DNA of 25,449 nucleotides, from contig CANCBY010000012.1 of assembly GCA_947374445.1 (NCBI GenBank), positions 1 to 25,449 on the forward strand, read 5' to 3'. Made by a program: the position numbers and the translations under genes. Position 1 is the stretch's first letter, and each line of letters starts with the position of its first letter. Source of the DNA: Pseudobdellovibrionaceae bacterium. GTDB taxonomy: Bacteria > Bdellovibrionota > Bdellovibrionia > Bdellovibrionales > Bdellovibrionaceae. This document shows positions 1-6,407 of this stretch, piece by piece. The notes beneath the pieces are model-generated. The model did not search any database. It had not been told where the DNA came from and saw only the letters and a program-made list of their open reading frames with translations.

Positions 1-145
1 CGGCGACAGCCCTCGCATCCAACTCGACACAACTAAGCTCAAAAAACTGGGCTGGGCGACAGAAAAATCTCTCGAGCAAGGTGTCGTGGATACTGTTCAT
101 TACATCTCTGAAAACAGCTTTTTACTGAGCGAGGCAAATTTATGA
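1..145 (+). CDS. NAD-dependent sugar epimerase/dehydratase, C-terminal fragment (5' end outside window)
   Basis: An open frame enters from the left edge (first full codon at 2) and ends at TGA 143-145, giving 47 residues. The fragment contains 'GDSPRIQLDTTKLKKLGW' followed by 'SLEQGV'. This resembles the C-terminal end of extended short-chain dehydrogenases such as UDP-glucose 4-epimerases, where a conserved Asp/Lys and an 'LGW' motif precede a final helix. The stop overlaps the start of the next gene as ATGA (142-145), so the two are probably translationally coupled. The Rossmann fold and the catalytic Tyr-x-x-x-Lys lie outside the window, so the substrate and the epimerase-versus-dehydratase distinction cannot be judged. 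Confidence 0.7.
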   Translation, partial: GDSPRIQLDTTKLKKLGWATEKSLEQGVVDTVHYISENSFLLSEANL

Positions 146-1164
146 GCGATAATACAACATTTCTTGGACTGATCGGCTGTGGAGTGATCGGCGAGCGCAG
201 AGCACAAGCCCTCCCGCCTGGAACAAAACTTATCGGCTGCTTCGATCCAGACACAAAAAAAGCGCAAAAAATTGCAAGCACATACAATTGCGAAGCTCTC
301 TCTTCAATCGAGGGGCTTCTTGCAATGCCCGGCCTCAAAGGAGTAATCATTGCGGCTGTAAACTCAGCCCTTGTTCCAATCATGAAGCAAGCCGCAGCCA
401 AGGGCATCCACATCCTTGTCGAAAAGCCCGCAGCTCGCTCTCACAAAGAACTCGCAAGCCTAAACCCGCCGCCTTCTGTTGTTGTAAAAATCGGCTTCAA
501 TCATCGCTTTCATCCAGCTTTCTTTGACTTGCAGAACGAGATCAAAAAAAATCCCAACGATCCCATCATGTTCATCCGCGCTCAATACGGTAATGGCGCG
601 CGAGTGGGCTTCGAAAAAGAATGGCGCTCCAACGTAGAAATCTCAGGTGGAGGCGAACTTCTAGATCAAGGCGTTCATGTCCTCGATCTAGCCTCTTGCC
701 TACTACCAGATCTTAAAGTTCAAACCGGCTTCTGCCGCAATCACTTCTGGCAAGCGCCAGTCGACGATAACTCTTGGGCCATTCTCTCAACTCCAGGTGG
801 AGCGACTTTCTCGATGCATGTCTCTTCAACAGAGTGGAAGAACGAGTTTCGCCTTGAGGTCTACACTAAAATGCGGAAGTACCAATGGCTCGGACTCGGC
901 AGATCTTACGGCCCTGAAAAACTTATCATTCACACCATGAAGCCAGAGATGGGCCCCCCAGAAACATCAGAAAAAACTTACCCCAACGAAGACCACAGTT
1001 GGCTTCTCGAAAATCAAAATTTCGTCGACGCCATCAACAAAAAAACTCCACTCAATGGAGATTACGCTGATGGGCTTCGCAGCCTGGGTCATGTAGAAAA
1101 AATATATCAGTCATCACTCGCGCTTCAGGGCGAAAAGGGTCACCCAGTATGGTGGAAGAACTAA
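142..1164 (+). CDS. Gfo/Idh/MocA family NAD(P)-dependent sugar oxidoreductase
   Basis: Protein of 340 residues. The N-terminal Rossmann fold starts with 'GLIGCGVIGERRA' (about residues 9-21), the GxGxxG dinucleotide-binding loop. 'EKPAA' (about 94-98) is the family's EKP motif, whose Lys contacts cofactor and substrate, and 'GFNHRFHP' follows near 120. The C-terminal half has the glycine-rich 'SGGGELLDQGVHVLDL' segment typical of the substrate-binding domain. Family members oxidise or reduce hydroxyl or keto groups on sugars, often nucleotide-linked ones; the substrate here is unknown. The start overlaps the previous stop (ATGA) and the end overlaps the next gene by 16 nt, so it sits inside an operon with an epimerase and a nucleotidyltransferase. 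That context favours nucleotide-sugar modification over catabolism. Confidence 0.9.
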   Translation: MSDNTTFLGLIGCGVIGERRAQALPPGTKLIGCFDPDTKKAQKIASTYNCEALSSIEGLLAMPGLKGVIIAAVNSALVPIMKQAAAKGIHILVEKPAARSHKELASLNPPPSVVVKIGFNHRFHPAFFDLQNEIKKNPNDPIMFIRAQYGNGARVGFEKEWRSNVEISGGGELLDQGVHVLDLASCLLPDLKVQTGFCRNHFWQAPVDDNSWAILSTPGGATFSMHVSSTEWKNEFRLEVYTKMRKYQWLGLGRSYGPEKLIIHTMKPEMGPPETSEKTYPNEDHSWLLENQNFVDAINKKTPLNGDYADGLRSLGHVEKIYQSSLALQGEKGHPVWWKN

Positions 1165-1868
1165 AGCAAATTCCGCTTCTCATTTTGGCGGGCGGTAAAG
1201 CCACCAGACTCAAGGGGCTGAGCGCCGACACGCCAAAGTACCTTATGCCTCTGGATGGCAAAACCACCTTTGCCGACTTCCATCTCAAATGGGCCAAAGA
1301 GCAGGGCTTCACAAAGGTAATCCTTAGCCTCGGCCACTTGGCAGAAAAGATCCAAGCCCATGTCCAAGATGGCAGTCGGTACGGACTCAATGTTTCTTAT
1401 ATTTTAGACGGAGACTCTCCGCGCGGCACTGGCGGAGCCCTAACCCAGGCCCTCGCTCACAATTTCGAAACATTAGCCGTCACTTACGGCGACACTATTC
1501 TCGAACTTAACAGCCGCCATCTCGTGCAATTGCTCCACAAATCTGGGCTCCAAGCTCTCATGACCGTTTTTGAGAACAAAGTCGCAGACCATCGCCCCAA
1601 CTGCGATTTCAAAAACTCACTGGTAACCTACGATAAAATAAATCCCGCAAAAGACTGGCGCTATATCGACTACGGCTTCTTGCTCCTAAAACGCCAAGTG
1701 ATCGAGAGCTTTGCACAAAAAATACCACTAGACCTCGCCGAGCCTATGTCTGCTCTCTCGCGTCAAAACCAAGTTGTAGGCTTCGAAGCCAAGGAGCGAT
1801 TCTGGGAGATCGGAACTCCCGAATCCCTTGCCGAGTTCCGTCAACAATTTGGATTTCACGCGACTTAA
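1149..1868 (+). CDS. Sugar-1-phosphate nucleotidyltransferase (HddC/MurU-like)
   Basis: Protein of 239 residues with the nucleotidyltransferase signature 'LILAGGKATRLKGLS' (about 11-25), then 'PKYLMPL' (29-35), which binds the NTP and metal. 'GTGGAL' near residue 96 and 'YGDT' near 114 are the base-recognition and metal-binding loops, and 'FWEIGTPESL' near the end is typical of the short HddC/MurU/RmlA-like group. It would couple a sugar 1-phosphate to a nucleoside triphosphate, releasing pyrophosphate. The lack of a C-terminal left-handed helix domain argues against GlmU/GlgC types. Its company (SIS isomerase, HAD phosphatase) resembles the GDP-heptose pathway, so heptose-1-phosphate guanylyltransferase is a reasonable guess, but nucleotide and sugar specificity are not readable. 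A 140-bp gap follows before the transaldolase. Confidence 0.85.
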   Translation: MVEELKQIPLLILAGGKATRLKGLSADTPKYLMPLDGKTTFADFHLKWAKEQGFTKVILSLGHLAEKIQAHVQDGSRYGLNVSYILDGDSPRGTGGALTQALAHNFETLAVTYGDTILELNSRHLVQLLHKSGLQALMTVFENKVADHRPNCDFKNSLVTYDKINPAKDWRYIDYGFLLLKRQVIESFAQKIPLDLAEPMSALSRQNQVVGFEAKERFWEIGTPESLAEFRQQFGFHAT

Positions 1869-2008
1869 AAATTGGCAACCGACAGGTTGTTGAATATGCT
1901 AGCGCTTCGTTCAGCTCTTTACTTTTAAAATTGAATTGCTGACCGAATATTTAAATGTGTTTTTATTTACTTAACTGACTTTAATTGACTCAATTTTAAG
2001 GAGAACTC

Positions 2009-2746
2009 ATGGCTCAACTGATTTCTGTCCCAAGTCCCTATTCCGGAAAAGTTAAAATTTACTCTGACGGTGCAGACAAAGCTTCAATGCTTGAGATGGC
2101 CAAAAATCCCTTGATCCAAGGTTTGACCACAAATCCAACTCTCATGAAAAAAGCTGGAATCACTGATTACAAAGCTTTCTGCCTAGACATCCTCAAAGAA
2201 ATCAAAACTAAACCGTTGTCATTTGAAGTCTTCACAGACGACATCAATGACATGAGAAGACAAGCTCTCGAGATCAACACTTGGGGCGAAAACGTCTACG
2301 TTAAAATTCCAATCTCAAACACCGAAGGCCAATCCACCACAGCCCTTTGCAAGGAGCTTTCACAAAAAGGCGTAAAACTCAACGTCACAGCTATTCTAAC
2401 TTTCCCGCAAATCATCGACACTGTGATGGCCCTCAAAGGCGGCGCTCCTTCTATCGTATCTGTTTTTGCAGGACGTATAGCAGACACAGGTCGCGATCCA
2501 ATGCCAATCATGACGGCAGCAGCAGAACTTTGCCGTTCAACGGATAAAAACATTGAACTTCTCTGGGCCTCAACTCGCGAGACCCTCAATATCGTTCAAG
2601 CAGAACTCTCTGGTTGCCACATCATCACTTCGCCTCCTGAGTTCATCAAAAAAATGTCGATGTTCAACAAAGACCTCACTCAATTGAGCCTTGAAACTGT
2701 TAAAATGTTCAAAACCGATGCGGACTCTGCAGGATTTAAATTATGA
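2009..2746 (+). CDS. Transaldolase family protein (FSA/TalC type)
   Basis: Protein of 245 residues of the short transaldolase / fructose-6-phosphate aldolase class. Visible landmarks are Asp20 in 'KIYSDGAD', 'GLTTNPTLM' (38-46), Lys99 in 'VYVKIPISN' as the expected Schiff-base lysine, 'LNVTAIL', 'SVFAGRIADTGRDP' and 'LWAST'. These enzymes move a dihydroxyacetone unit between sugar phosphates or perform aldol cleavage. A strong Shine-Dalgarno sequence, AAGGAG at about 2000, supports the ATG. The stop shares ATGA (2743-2746) with the GmhA-like SIS gene. That tight coupling suggests the product, possibly sedoheptulose 7-phosphate, is passed to the isomerase rather than serving only the pentose phosphate pathway. 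The role as a biosynthetic feeder is inference. Confidence 0.85.
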   Translation: MAQLISVPSPYSGKVKIYSDGADKASMLEMAKNPLIQGLTTNPTLMKKAGITDYKAFCLDILKEIKTKPLSFEVFTDDINDMRRQALEINTWGENVYVKIPISNTEGQSTTALCKELSQKGVKLNVTAILTFPQIIDTVMALKGGAPSIVSVFAGRIADTGRDPMPIMTAAAELCRSTDKNIELLWASTRETLNIVQAELSGCHIITSPPEFIKKMSMFNKDLTQLSLETVKMFKTDADSAGFKL

Positions 2747-3351
2747 GCCAAAATAATTTCAGCGCTTCATTCCTCAAAGAAACTCAAGAGATCATCGCTC
2801 AGCTTGATACTGCTGCCATCGATCAAATTGCAGTTAAGCTCGGCCAAGCACGTGACGGCGGCGGCAGACTCTTTATTCTCGGCGTTGGCGGTTCAGCAGG
2901 ACACGCAAGCCACGCAGTCAACGACTTCCGAAAAATCTGCGGGTTCGAGGCATACTGCCCCACTGATAACGTTTCTGAACTCACAGCACGCATCAACGAT
3001 GAGGGCTGGGACACTTGCTTCTCTGAATGGCTCAAAGGCTCGCGCATCAACAGCAAAGATGCCATTTTAGTTTTTTCAGTTGGTGGCGGAAACCGCGAAA
3101 AAAATATTTCCATGAATCTCGTTCGCGCGATCGAAGCCGGTGAAAGCGTTGGAGCAACAATCACAGGTATCGTTGGCAAAGACGGTGGATACACAAAAAA
3201 AGCAGCACATGCTTGTTGCGTGATTCCTCCAACATTTAGCGATCGCATCACACCTCACACTGAAGGCCTGGCCGCAGTCGTATGGCATCTTTTGGTGTCT
3301 CACCCAGCACTAAAAATGAAGCAAACTAAATGGGAAAGCACAAAACCTTGA
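2743..3351 (+). CDS. SIS-domain sugar phosphate isomerase (GmhA-like)
   Basis: Protein of 202 residues with one SIS domain. 'GVGGSAGHASHAVNDF' (47-62) corresponds to the phosphate-binding loop of sedoheptulose-7-phosphate isomerases, including Ser51. 'VFSVGGGN' near residue 110 is the second SIS phosphate-binding segment, and 'TPHTEGLAAVVWHLL' near 171-185 matches the region where GmhA places its catalytic helix. GmhA converts sedoheptulose 7-phosphate to heptose 7-phosphate, the first step to ADP- or GDP-heptose. The family assignment is solid; the exact substrate is inferred. It overlaps the transaldolase by 4 nt and the following HAD gene by 22 nt, so all three are likely co-translated. 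Confidence 0.8.
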   Translation: MSQNNFSASFLKETQEIIAQLDTAAIDQIAVKLGQARDGGGRLFILGVGGSAGHASHAVNDFRKICGFEAYCPTDNVSELTARINDEGWDTCFSEWLKGSRINSKDAILVFSVGGGNREKNISMNLVRAIEAGESVGATITGIVGKDGGYTKKAAHACCVIPPTFSDRITPHTEGLAAVVWHLLVSHPALKMKQTKWESTKP

Positions 3352-4016
3352 TCACACTCTTCTTCGATCTCGACGACACCCTTGTCGATTCGGAGAGGGC
3401 CTACGATGCCGGCATGAACCATGTCGGCATCGACCCCAAAGACGCGACCTATCTCGAAGCGCGAGCTCTCGTGAAGGCAGCCCTGCCAAAACTCAGTCCT
3501 ACAGCCAGAAGCCGACAGCTCTACTTTAAAAAATACCTCGAGCTCAAAAGCGAGTTTTCAGCAAAACGACATATAGAACTTGCAGAATCCTACGAGCAAC
3601 ACGTCGTCAATGATCTAAAACTTCAATGGCAAAAATTAGATAGAACCGCTCTTTTTGCCGAACTAAAAAAAATCACTCCAAATATTTTTATCGTCACAAA
3701 CGAAACAACTCGAATGCAGGTAAAAAAACTATTTGCCTTTGACCCTAACGGAATTTTTTTCTCCGGCATGCTCACTTCAGAAGAGTGTGGCGTCGAAAAA
3801 CCAAATCCGATCATTTACCAAAGGGCCCTCACCGATTTTCATACAGACAAAAAAAATTGCATCATGATTGGCGATAGCTTCATAAATGATATCAAAGGCG
3901 CCATCGATTTCGGAATCAAAGCCATTCAAACTACTGAGTTCACTCAGCCAAAAGAGTTAGGCCCGCACACGATAAAAAAACTAGCTGATCTTCCGCAGTT
4001 TCTTAAAAATTTCTAA
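3330..4016 (+). CDS. HAD-superfamily phosphatase
   Basis: Protein of 228 residues. Motif I is 'FFDLDDTLVDS' (nucleophile Asp13, acid/base Asp15). Thr123 in 'IVTNET' is motif II, Lys157 in 'EKPNP' motif III, and 'GDSFINDIKGA' with Asp182 and Asp187 motif IV. The helical cap between motifs I and II (about 20-105) places it in subclass I, like phosphoglycolate phosphatases. It presumably removes a phosphate from an intermediate of the adjacent pathway. It is not a recognisable GmhB by sequence, though it could fill that role. The start is uncertain: ATG 3330 lies inside the SIS gene without a clear ribosome site, and TTG at 3348 (TTGA overlap with the SIS stop) would remove six residues without harming motif I. 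Confidence 0.8.
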   Translation: MGKHKTLITLFFDLDDTLVDSERAYDAGMNHVGIDPKDATYLEARALVKAALPKLSPTARSRQLYFKKYLELKSEFSAKRHIELAESYEQHVVNDLKLQWQKLDRTALFAELKKITPNIFIVTNETTRMQVKKLFAFDPNGIFFSGMLTSEECGVEKPNPIIYQRALTDFHTDKKNCIMIGDSFINDIKGAIDFGIKAIQTTEFTQPKELGPHTIKKLADLPQFLKNF

Positions 4017-4021
4017 AATCC

Positions 4022-4516
4022 TCAAACCTCGGCCCAAGCCCTTACCAAATTCTCTTCTCCCGCAAGCTGATTGATAAACTCACGCACAGCCCCTCGACCA
4101 CCTTGATTTTCCATAACTCGAATACCCGGAATTGACTTAATAATCGGCTGTGCATCTGACGGACAAGCCGCAAAACCAACCGCAGACAGCAAATAAAAAT
4201 CATTCACATCATCGCCAATGTAGGCCACTTCATGAAGACCGCAATGAGCTTCCACGCAAATCTCTCGAGCCAATGCCAATTTGTCTTTAGCTCCCATCTT
4301 CAAAAAATTCATCTTTAGACGAGCAGCTCTTTTCTCAATCATTTTCAAATTTTCAGACGTGATGATCCCAGTCTTAATTCCCATTTTTTGCAACAAAACC
4401 AAGCCCATGCCATCAGGAATGTAAAATTTCTTCAGTTCCTCACCGGCCTCAGACAAAAAGATCCCGCCATCTGTCATGACGCCATCTACGTCTGTCAAAA
4501 AAACTTTTAGATCCAT
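4022..4516 (-). CDS. KdsC-like HAD phosphatase (3-deoxy-D-manno-octulosonate-8-phosphatase type)
   Basis: Protein of 164 residues from the ATG at 4516, chosen because GGAGG lies 8 nt upstream (4525-4529); a further upstream ATG at 4555 has no such site. Motif I 'LTDVDGVMTDGGI' (Asp9, Asp11) and 'IPDGMGL' are hallmarks of the capless C0 HAD class that contains KdsC. 'GIITSEN' carries motif II, 'IGDDVNDFYLL' motif IV, and 'GGRGAVREF' matches the KdsC C-terminal tail that closes over the neighbouring active site in the tetramer. KdsC dephosphorylates KDO-8-phosphate in LPS core synthesis. Related enzymes act on other ulosonic acids, so the substrate is probable but not certain. The gene converges on the preceding HAD gene with only 5 nt between stop codons. 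Confidence 0.75.
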   Translation of the reverse strand: MDLKVFLTDVDGVMTDGGIFLSEAGEELKKFYIPDGMGLVLLQKMGIKTGIITSENLKMIEKRAARLKMNFLKMGAKDKLALAREICVEAHCGLHEVAYIGDDVNDFYLLSAVGFAACPSDAQPIIKSIPGIRVMENQGGRGAVREFINQLAGEENLVRAWAEV

Positions 4517-4587
4517 AACCCTAGCCTCCGCTGCCCATGATAAGATTTTCAACATACCAACAACATATCAAAATTTTGTAATAGGTT

Positions 4588-4617
4588 AAAAATCTTAGCA
4601 GGCTCAGCGGGGCTAAG
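4588..4617 (-). terminator. Probable intrinsic terminator after the serine protease gene
   Basis: Read on the minus strand, CTTAGC (4617-4612) pairs with GCTAAG (4599-4594) across a 12-nt GC-rich loop, followed after one A by TTTTT (4592-4588). It lies about 57 nt beyond the protease stop and ahead of the KdsC-like gene, so it would separate the two minus-strand units. The stem is only 6 bp, so strength is uncertain. Confidence 0.45.
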
Positions 4618-4674
4618 CAAATCCACAGTTAAAATTACTCTCTCATACTGCCGATCCAAAAAAACTATTTCATG

Positions 4675-5559
4675 CTATTTTCTAAGACTCGAGCTCGCTT
4701 CGTTGATCCAGCTAAGATTCGACATCACAGAAGTATGAATTGAAGCCTTATCGCAAGCATGTGTCATCACGGCGCTTGCAACTCCCCATTGAACCCACTT
4801 ACCTTCTCTCTTCACAAACGCTGGCCCGCCAGAATCACCAAAGCAAACACTGGTGCTCTTACCGTCTGTCATTACCTCAGTTTCATTCAGAAGCTTCAAT
4901 ACTTTCGTATTTGTCTTGCGCAAAACGCCCGCACCTTTTTCAGTGGTCCCATTCACTACACCGTATCCAAGCATTCCCACATTTTCACCAATCGAAAGAA
5001 CAAGATCCCCTGAAGCCAAATGCAGAGGAGTGAAACCTTTCGGCAAACCACCAGCGAACTGTAACAAAGCTAAATCACCTCTACCCTCTACAGATGATTT
5101 CTTCCAATCCGGATGCTGAGTAAATTTACGGACACTCCTCTTGTCCGCATCGCCTGCTCGTTTCAGATTAGGCTTAAATACTATAACCATTCGATCAGGA
5201 TTGCCCTCCACGCAATGAGCTGCAGTTAAAACTATGTCCTTACTGATAATACTTCCTGTGCACAATGCCTGTCCCTGCGAACTTTCAGAGACAATCGCCA
5301 CAACCGATTTTGCAAGAGTTTTTGATACTGCGGTCAGCTTGCCGGTACCATTCACAATTCCTTCGGTATCACCGCCAGAATCTTCTGCCCCCTGATCAAA
5401 CTCAGCGCCCTGATTTGCAGCCCCCTCTCCCTGTTTAATTCCGCTGCCCATTTTTTGCTCAGAAGCGCCCAAACCACACCCCGCTAAAACAAGAATAATT
5501 CCCATAAAAAAAATGGCCGCTGCAAATCCAAAAAAAGTCTTTCGACGAATATTTTTCAT
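4675..5559 (-). CDS. Trypsin-like (S1 family) serine protease, predicted lipoprotein
   Basis: Protein of 294 residues. A basic N-terminus and hydrophobic stretch (about 10-27) end in the lipobox 'LAGC' (25-28), so Cys28 should be lipidated after signal peptidase II cleavage. A Gly/Glu/Asp-rich linker follows. 'IVNG' at 68-71 corresponds to the activated N-terminus of chymotrypsin-fold proteases, which implies a zymogen cut after Gly67. The catalytic triad is complete: His115 in 'LTAAHC', Asp162 in 'GRGDLALLQF' and Ser243 in 'GDSGGP'. Cys100/Cys116 and Cys239/Cys269 fit conserved disulphides. The residue six before the active Ser is Ser237, not Asp, so the pocket should not be trypsin-like. 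Upstream, AAGGGAG supports the ATG. It probably acts in the periplasm or at the outer membrane; the target is unknown. Confidence 0.9.
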   Translation of the reverse strand: MKNIRRKTFFGFAAAIFFMGIILVLAGCGLGASEQKMGSGIKQGEGAANQGAEFDQGAEDSGGDTEGIVNGTGKLTAVSKTLAKSVVAIVSESSQGQALCTGSIISKDIVLTAAHCVEGNPDRMVIVFKPNLKRAGDADKRSVRKFTQHPDWKKSSVEGRGDLALLQFAGGLPKGFTPLHLASGDLVLSIGENVGMLGYGVVNGTTEKGAGVLRKTNTKVLKLLNETEVMTDGKSTSVCFGDSGGPAFVKREGKWVQWGVASAVMTHACDKASIHTSVMSNLSWINEASSSLRK

Positions 5560-5863
5560 ACTTCTCCCTTGAACGTGTTACGACGGAAAATCCCGCCGCC
5601 AACACTCAGCTGCAATGGCGGACCGGCCCTCAAATATTGATTTAACAAGTAGCTGCAAACGCCGAATTCCAAGAAACGGACAAGCATAAACGCCCATAGC
5701 AAAACTCATATTAAAATTCACACCTTCATAACAGAGACCAATAAATCTTAGATTAAAGCCCCCGTCTTCGTCGCAGAGACCAACAAGCCGCAGCATGCAG
5801 TGACACAGACCAGACAACACCTAAACTAAAACCATCTCAGTAAAAACAAAATCGGGAGTCCGC
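5560..5863. other. Intergenic region between divergent genes, with degenerate repeat
   Basis: This 304-bp stretch separates the minus-strand protease from the plus-strand TIGR03546-type gene, so promoters for both must lie here or nearby. I could not pick out convincing -35/-10 pairs. GGGAG at about 5853 is the ribosome site of the plus-strand gene. An 80-codon minus-strand open frame (5578-5820, GTG start) fills most of it but has no ribosome site and a Cys-rich, unrecognisable product; I do not call it a gene. Confidence 0.5.
5710..5787. repeat. Two degenerate direct repeat copies, 42-bp period
   Basis: About 35 bases starting at 5710 recur starting at 5752. ATTAAA opens both copies and CAGAGACCAA (5732-5741 and 5774-5783) lies near the end of both; 25 of 35 positions match by eye and most differences are transitions. 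The period of 42 is divisible by three and produces a 14-residue imperfect repeat in the minus-strand open frame. It may be a decayed duplication or chance; only two copies are visible. Confidence 0.3.
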
Positions 5864-6385
5864 ATGGCAATACTATTAAAGCAAATTTTTTCATTCTTTA
5901 AGCTCTTGAACTCAGACACAGGAACAAACAGCTTAGCTGCCGGACTTGCTTGCGGAGTCGTTTTTGGCTTCGCACCGATATTGAGCCTTCAAGCTCTCAT
6001 TTTACTTTGCTTGATATTTTTCTTCAGAATTCAAATGGGAGCCGCGTTTTTATCGGCATTTTTCTTCAAACTCGTCGCCTACATTATGGACCCAGTCTCA
6101 GATCAAATTGGCCGCTCCGTGCTTGAAAGCCCGGGACTTCGCCCCTTATTCCAAAGTCTCTACAATATGCCAATCGTTCCCCTCACGAGATTCAACAATT
6201 CCATCGTCATGGGCTCTGCGGTCATAAGCTTTGTAATCACTATTCCTCTGTTTTTTATTTTTAAAAAACTAATCCTTCAATACCGAGAAAAAGTAGTCGC
6301 TCGCTTCAAAGAGACAAAATTATGGAAAGCCTGGGCAGGAACAAAAATCCATGACCTCTACACGACATACACAAAATTATACTAA
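5864..6385 (+). CDS. TIGR03546 family membrane protein (DUF2062-like)
   Basis: Protein of 173 residues. Hydrophobic segments at about 24-53, 55-75 and 113-137 make it an integral inner-membrane protein with a basic C-terminal tail. The sequence 'YNMPIVPLTRFNNSIVMGS' near 101-119, and the N-terminal 'LLNSDTGTNSLAAGLACG', match the conserved layout I know for TIGR03546, an uncharacterised family usually encoded next to TIGR03545, which is exactly the arrangement here (22-bp gap). Similarity to DUF2062 proteins suggests a shared fold, but no biochemical function is established. GGGAG a few nucleotides upstream supports the ATG. Involvement in envelope biogenesis together with the next gene is inference from topology and neighbourhood. 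Confidence 0.75.
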   Translation: MAILLKQIFSFFKLLNSDTGTNSLAAGLACGVVFGFAPILSLQALILLCLIFFFRIQMGAAFLSAFFFKLVAYIMDPVSDQIGRSVLESPGLRPLFQSLYNMPIVPLTRFNNSIVMGSAVISFVITIPLFFIFKKLILQYREKVVARFKETKLWKAWAGTKIHDLYTTYTKLY

Positions 6386-6407
6386 ATATAGAAAGTTAAA
6401 TTAATTT

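Noticed and set aside
39..413. 124-codon minus-strand frame across the epimerase/oxidoreductase junction
   Set aside because: It is antisense to two well-supported coupled genes and has no recognisable motif.
1874..1891. Hairpin CAACC-GACA-GGTTG after the nucleotidyltransferase gene
   Set aside because: Only five Watson-Crick pairs and no T-tract follows, so a terminator call is not supported.
2823..3251. 142-codon frame antisense to the SIS isomerase gene
   Set aside because: The plus-strand frame has clear SIS motifs and tight operon spacing; the antisense product looks like a codon-usage shadow.
5578..5820. 80-codon minus-strand open frame upstream of the serine protease
   Set aside because: GTG start without a ribosome site, Cys-rich sequence with no recognisable domain, and it fills a region that must hold promoters.
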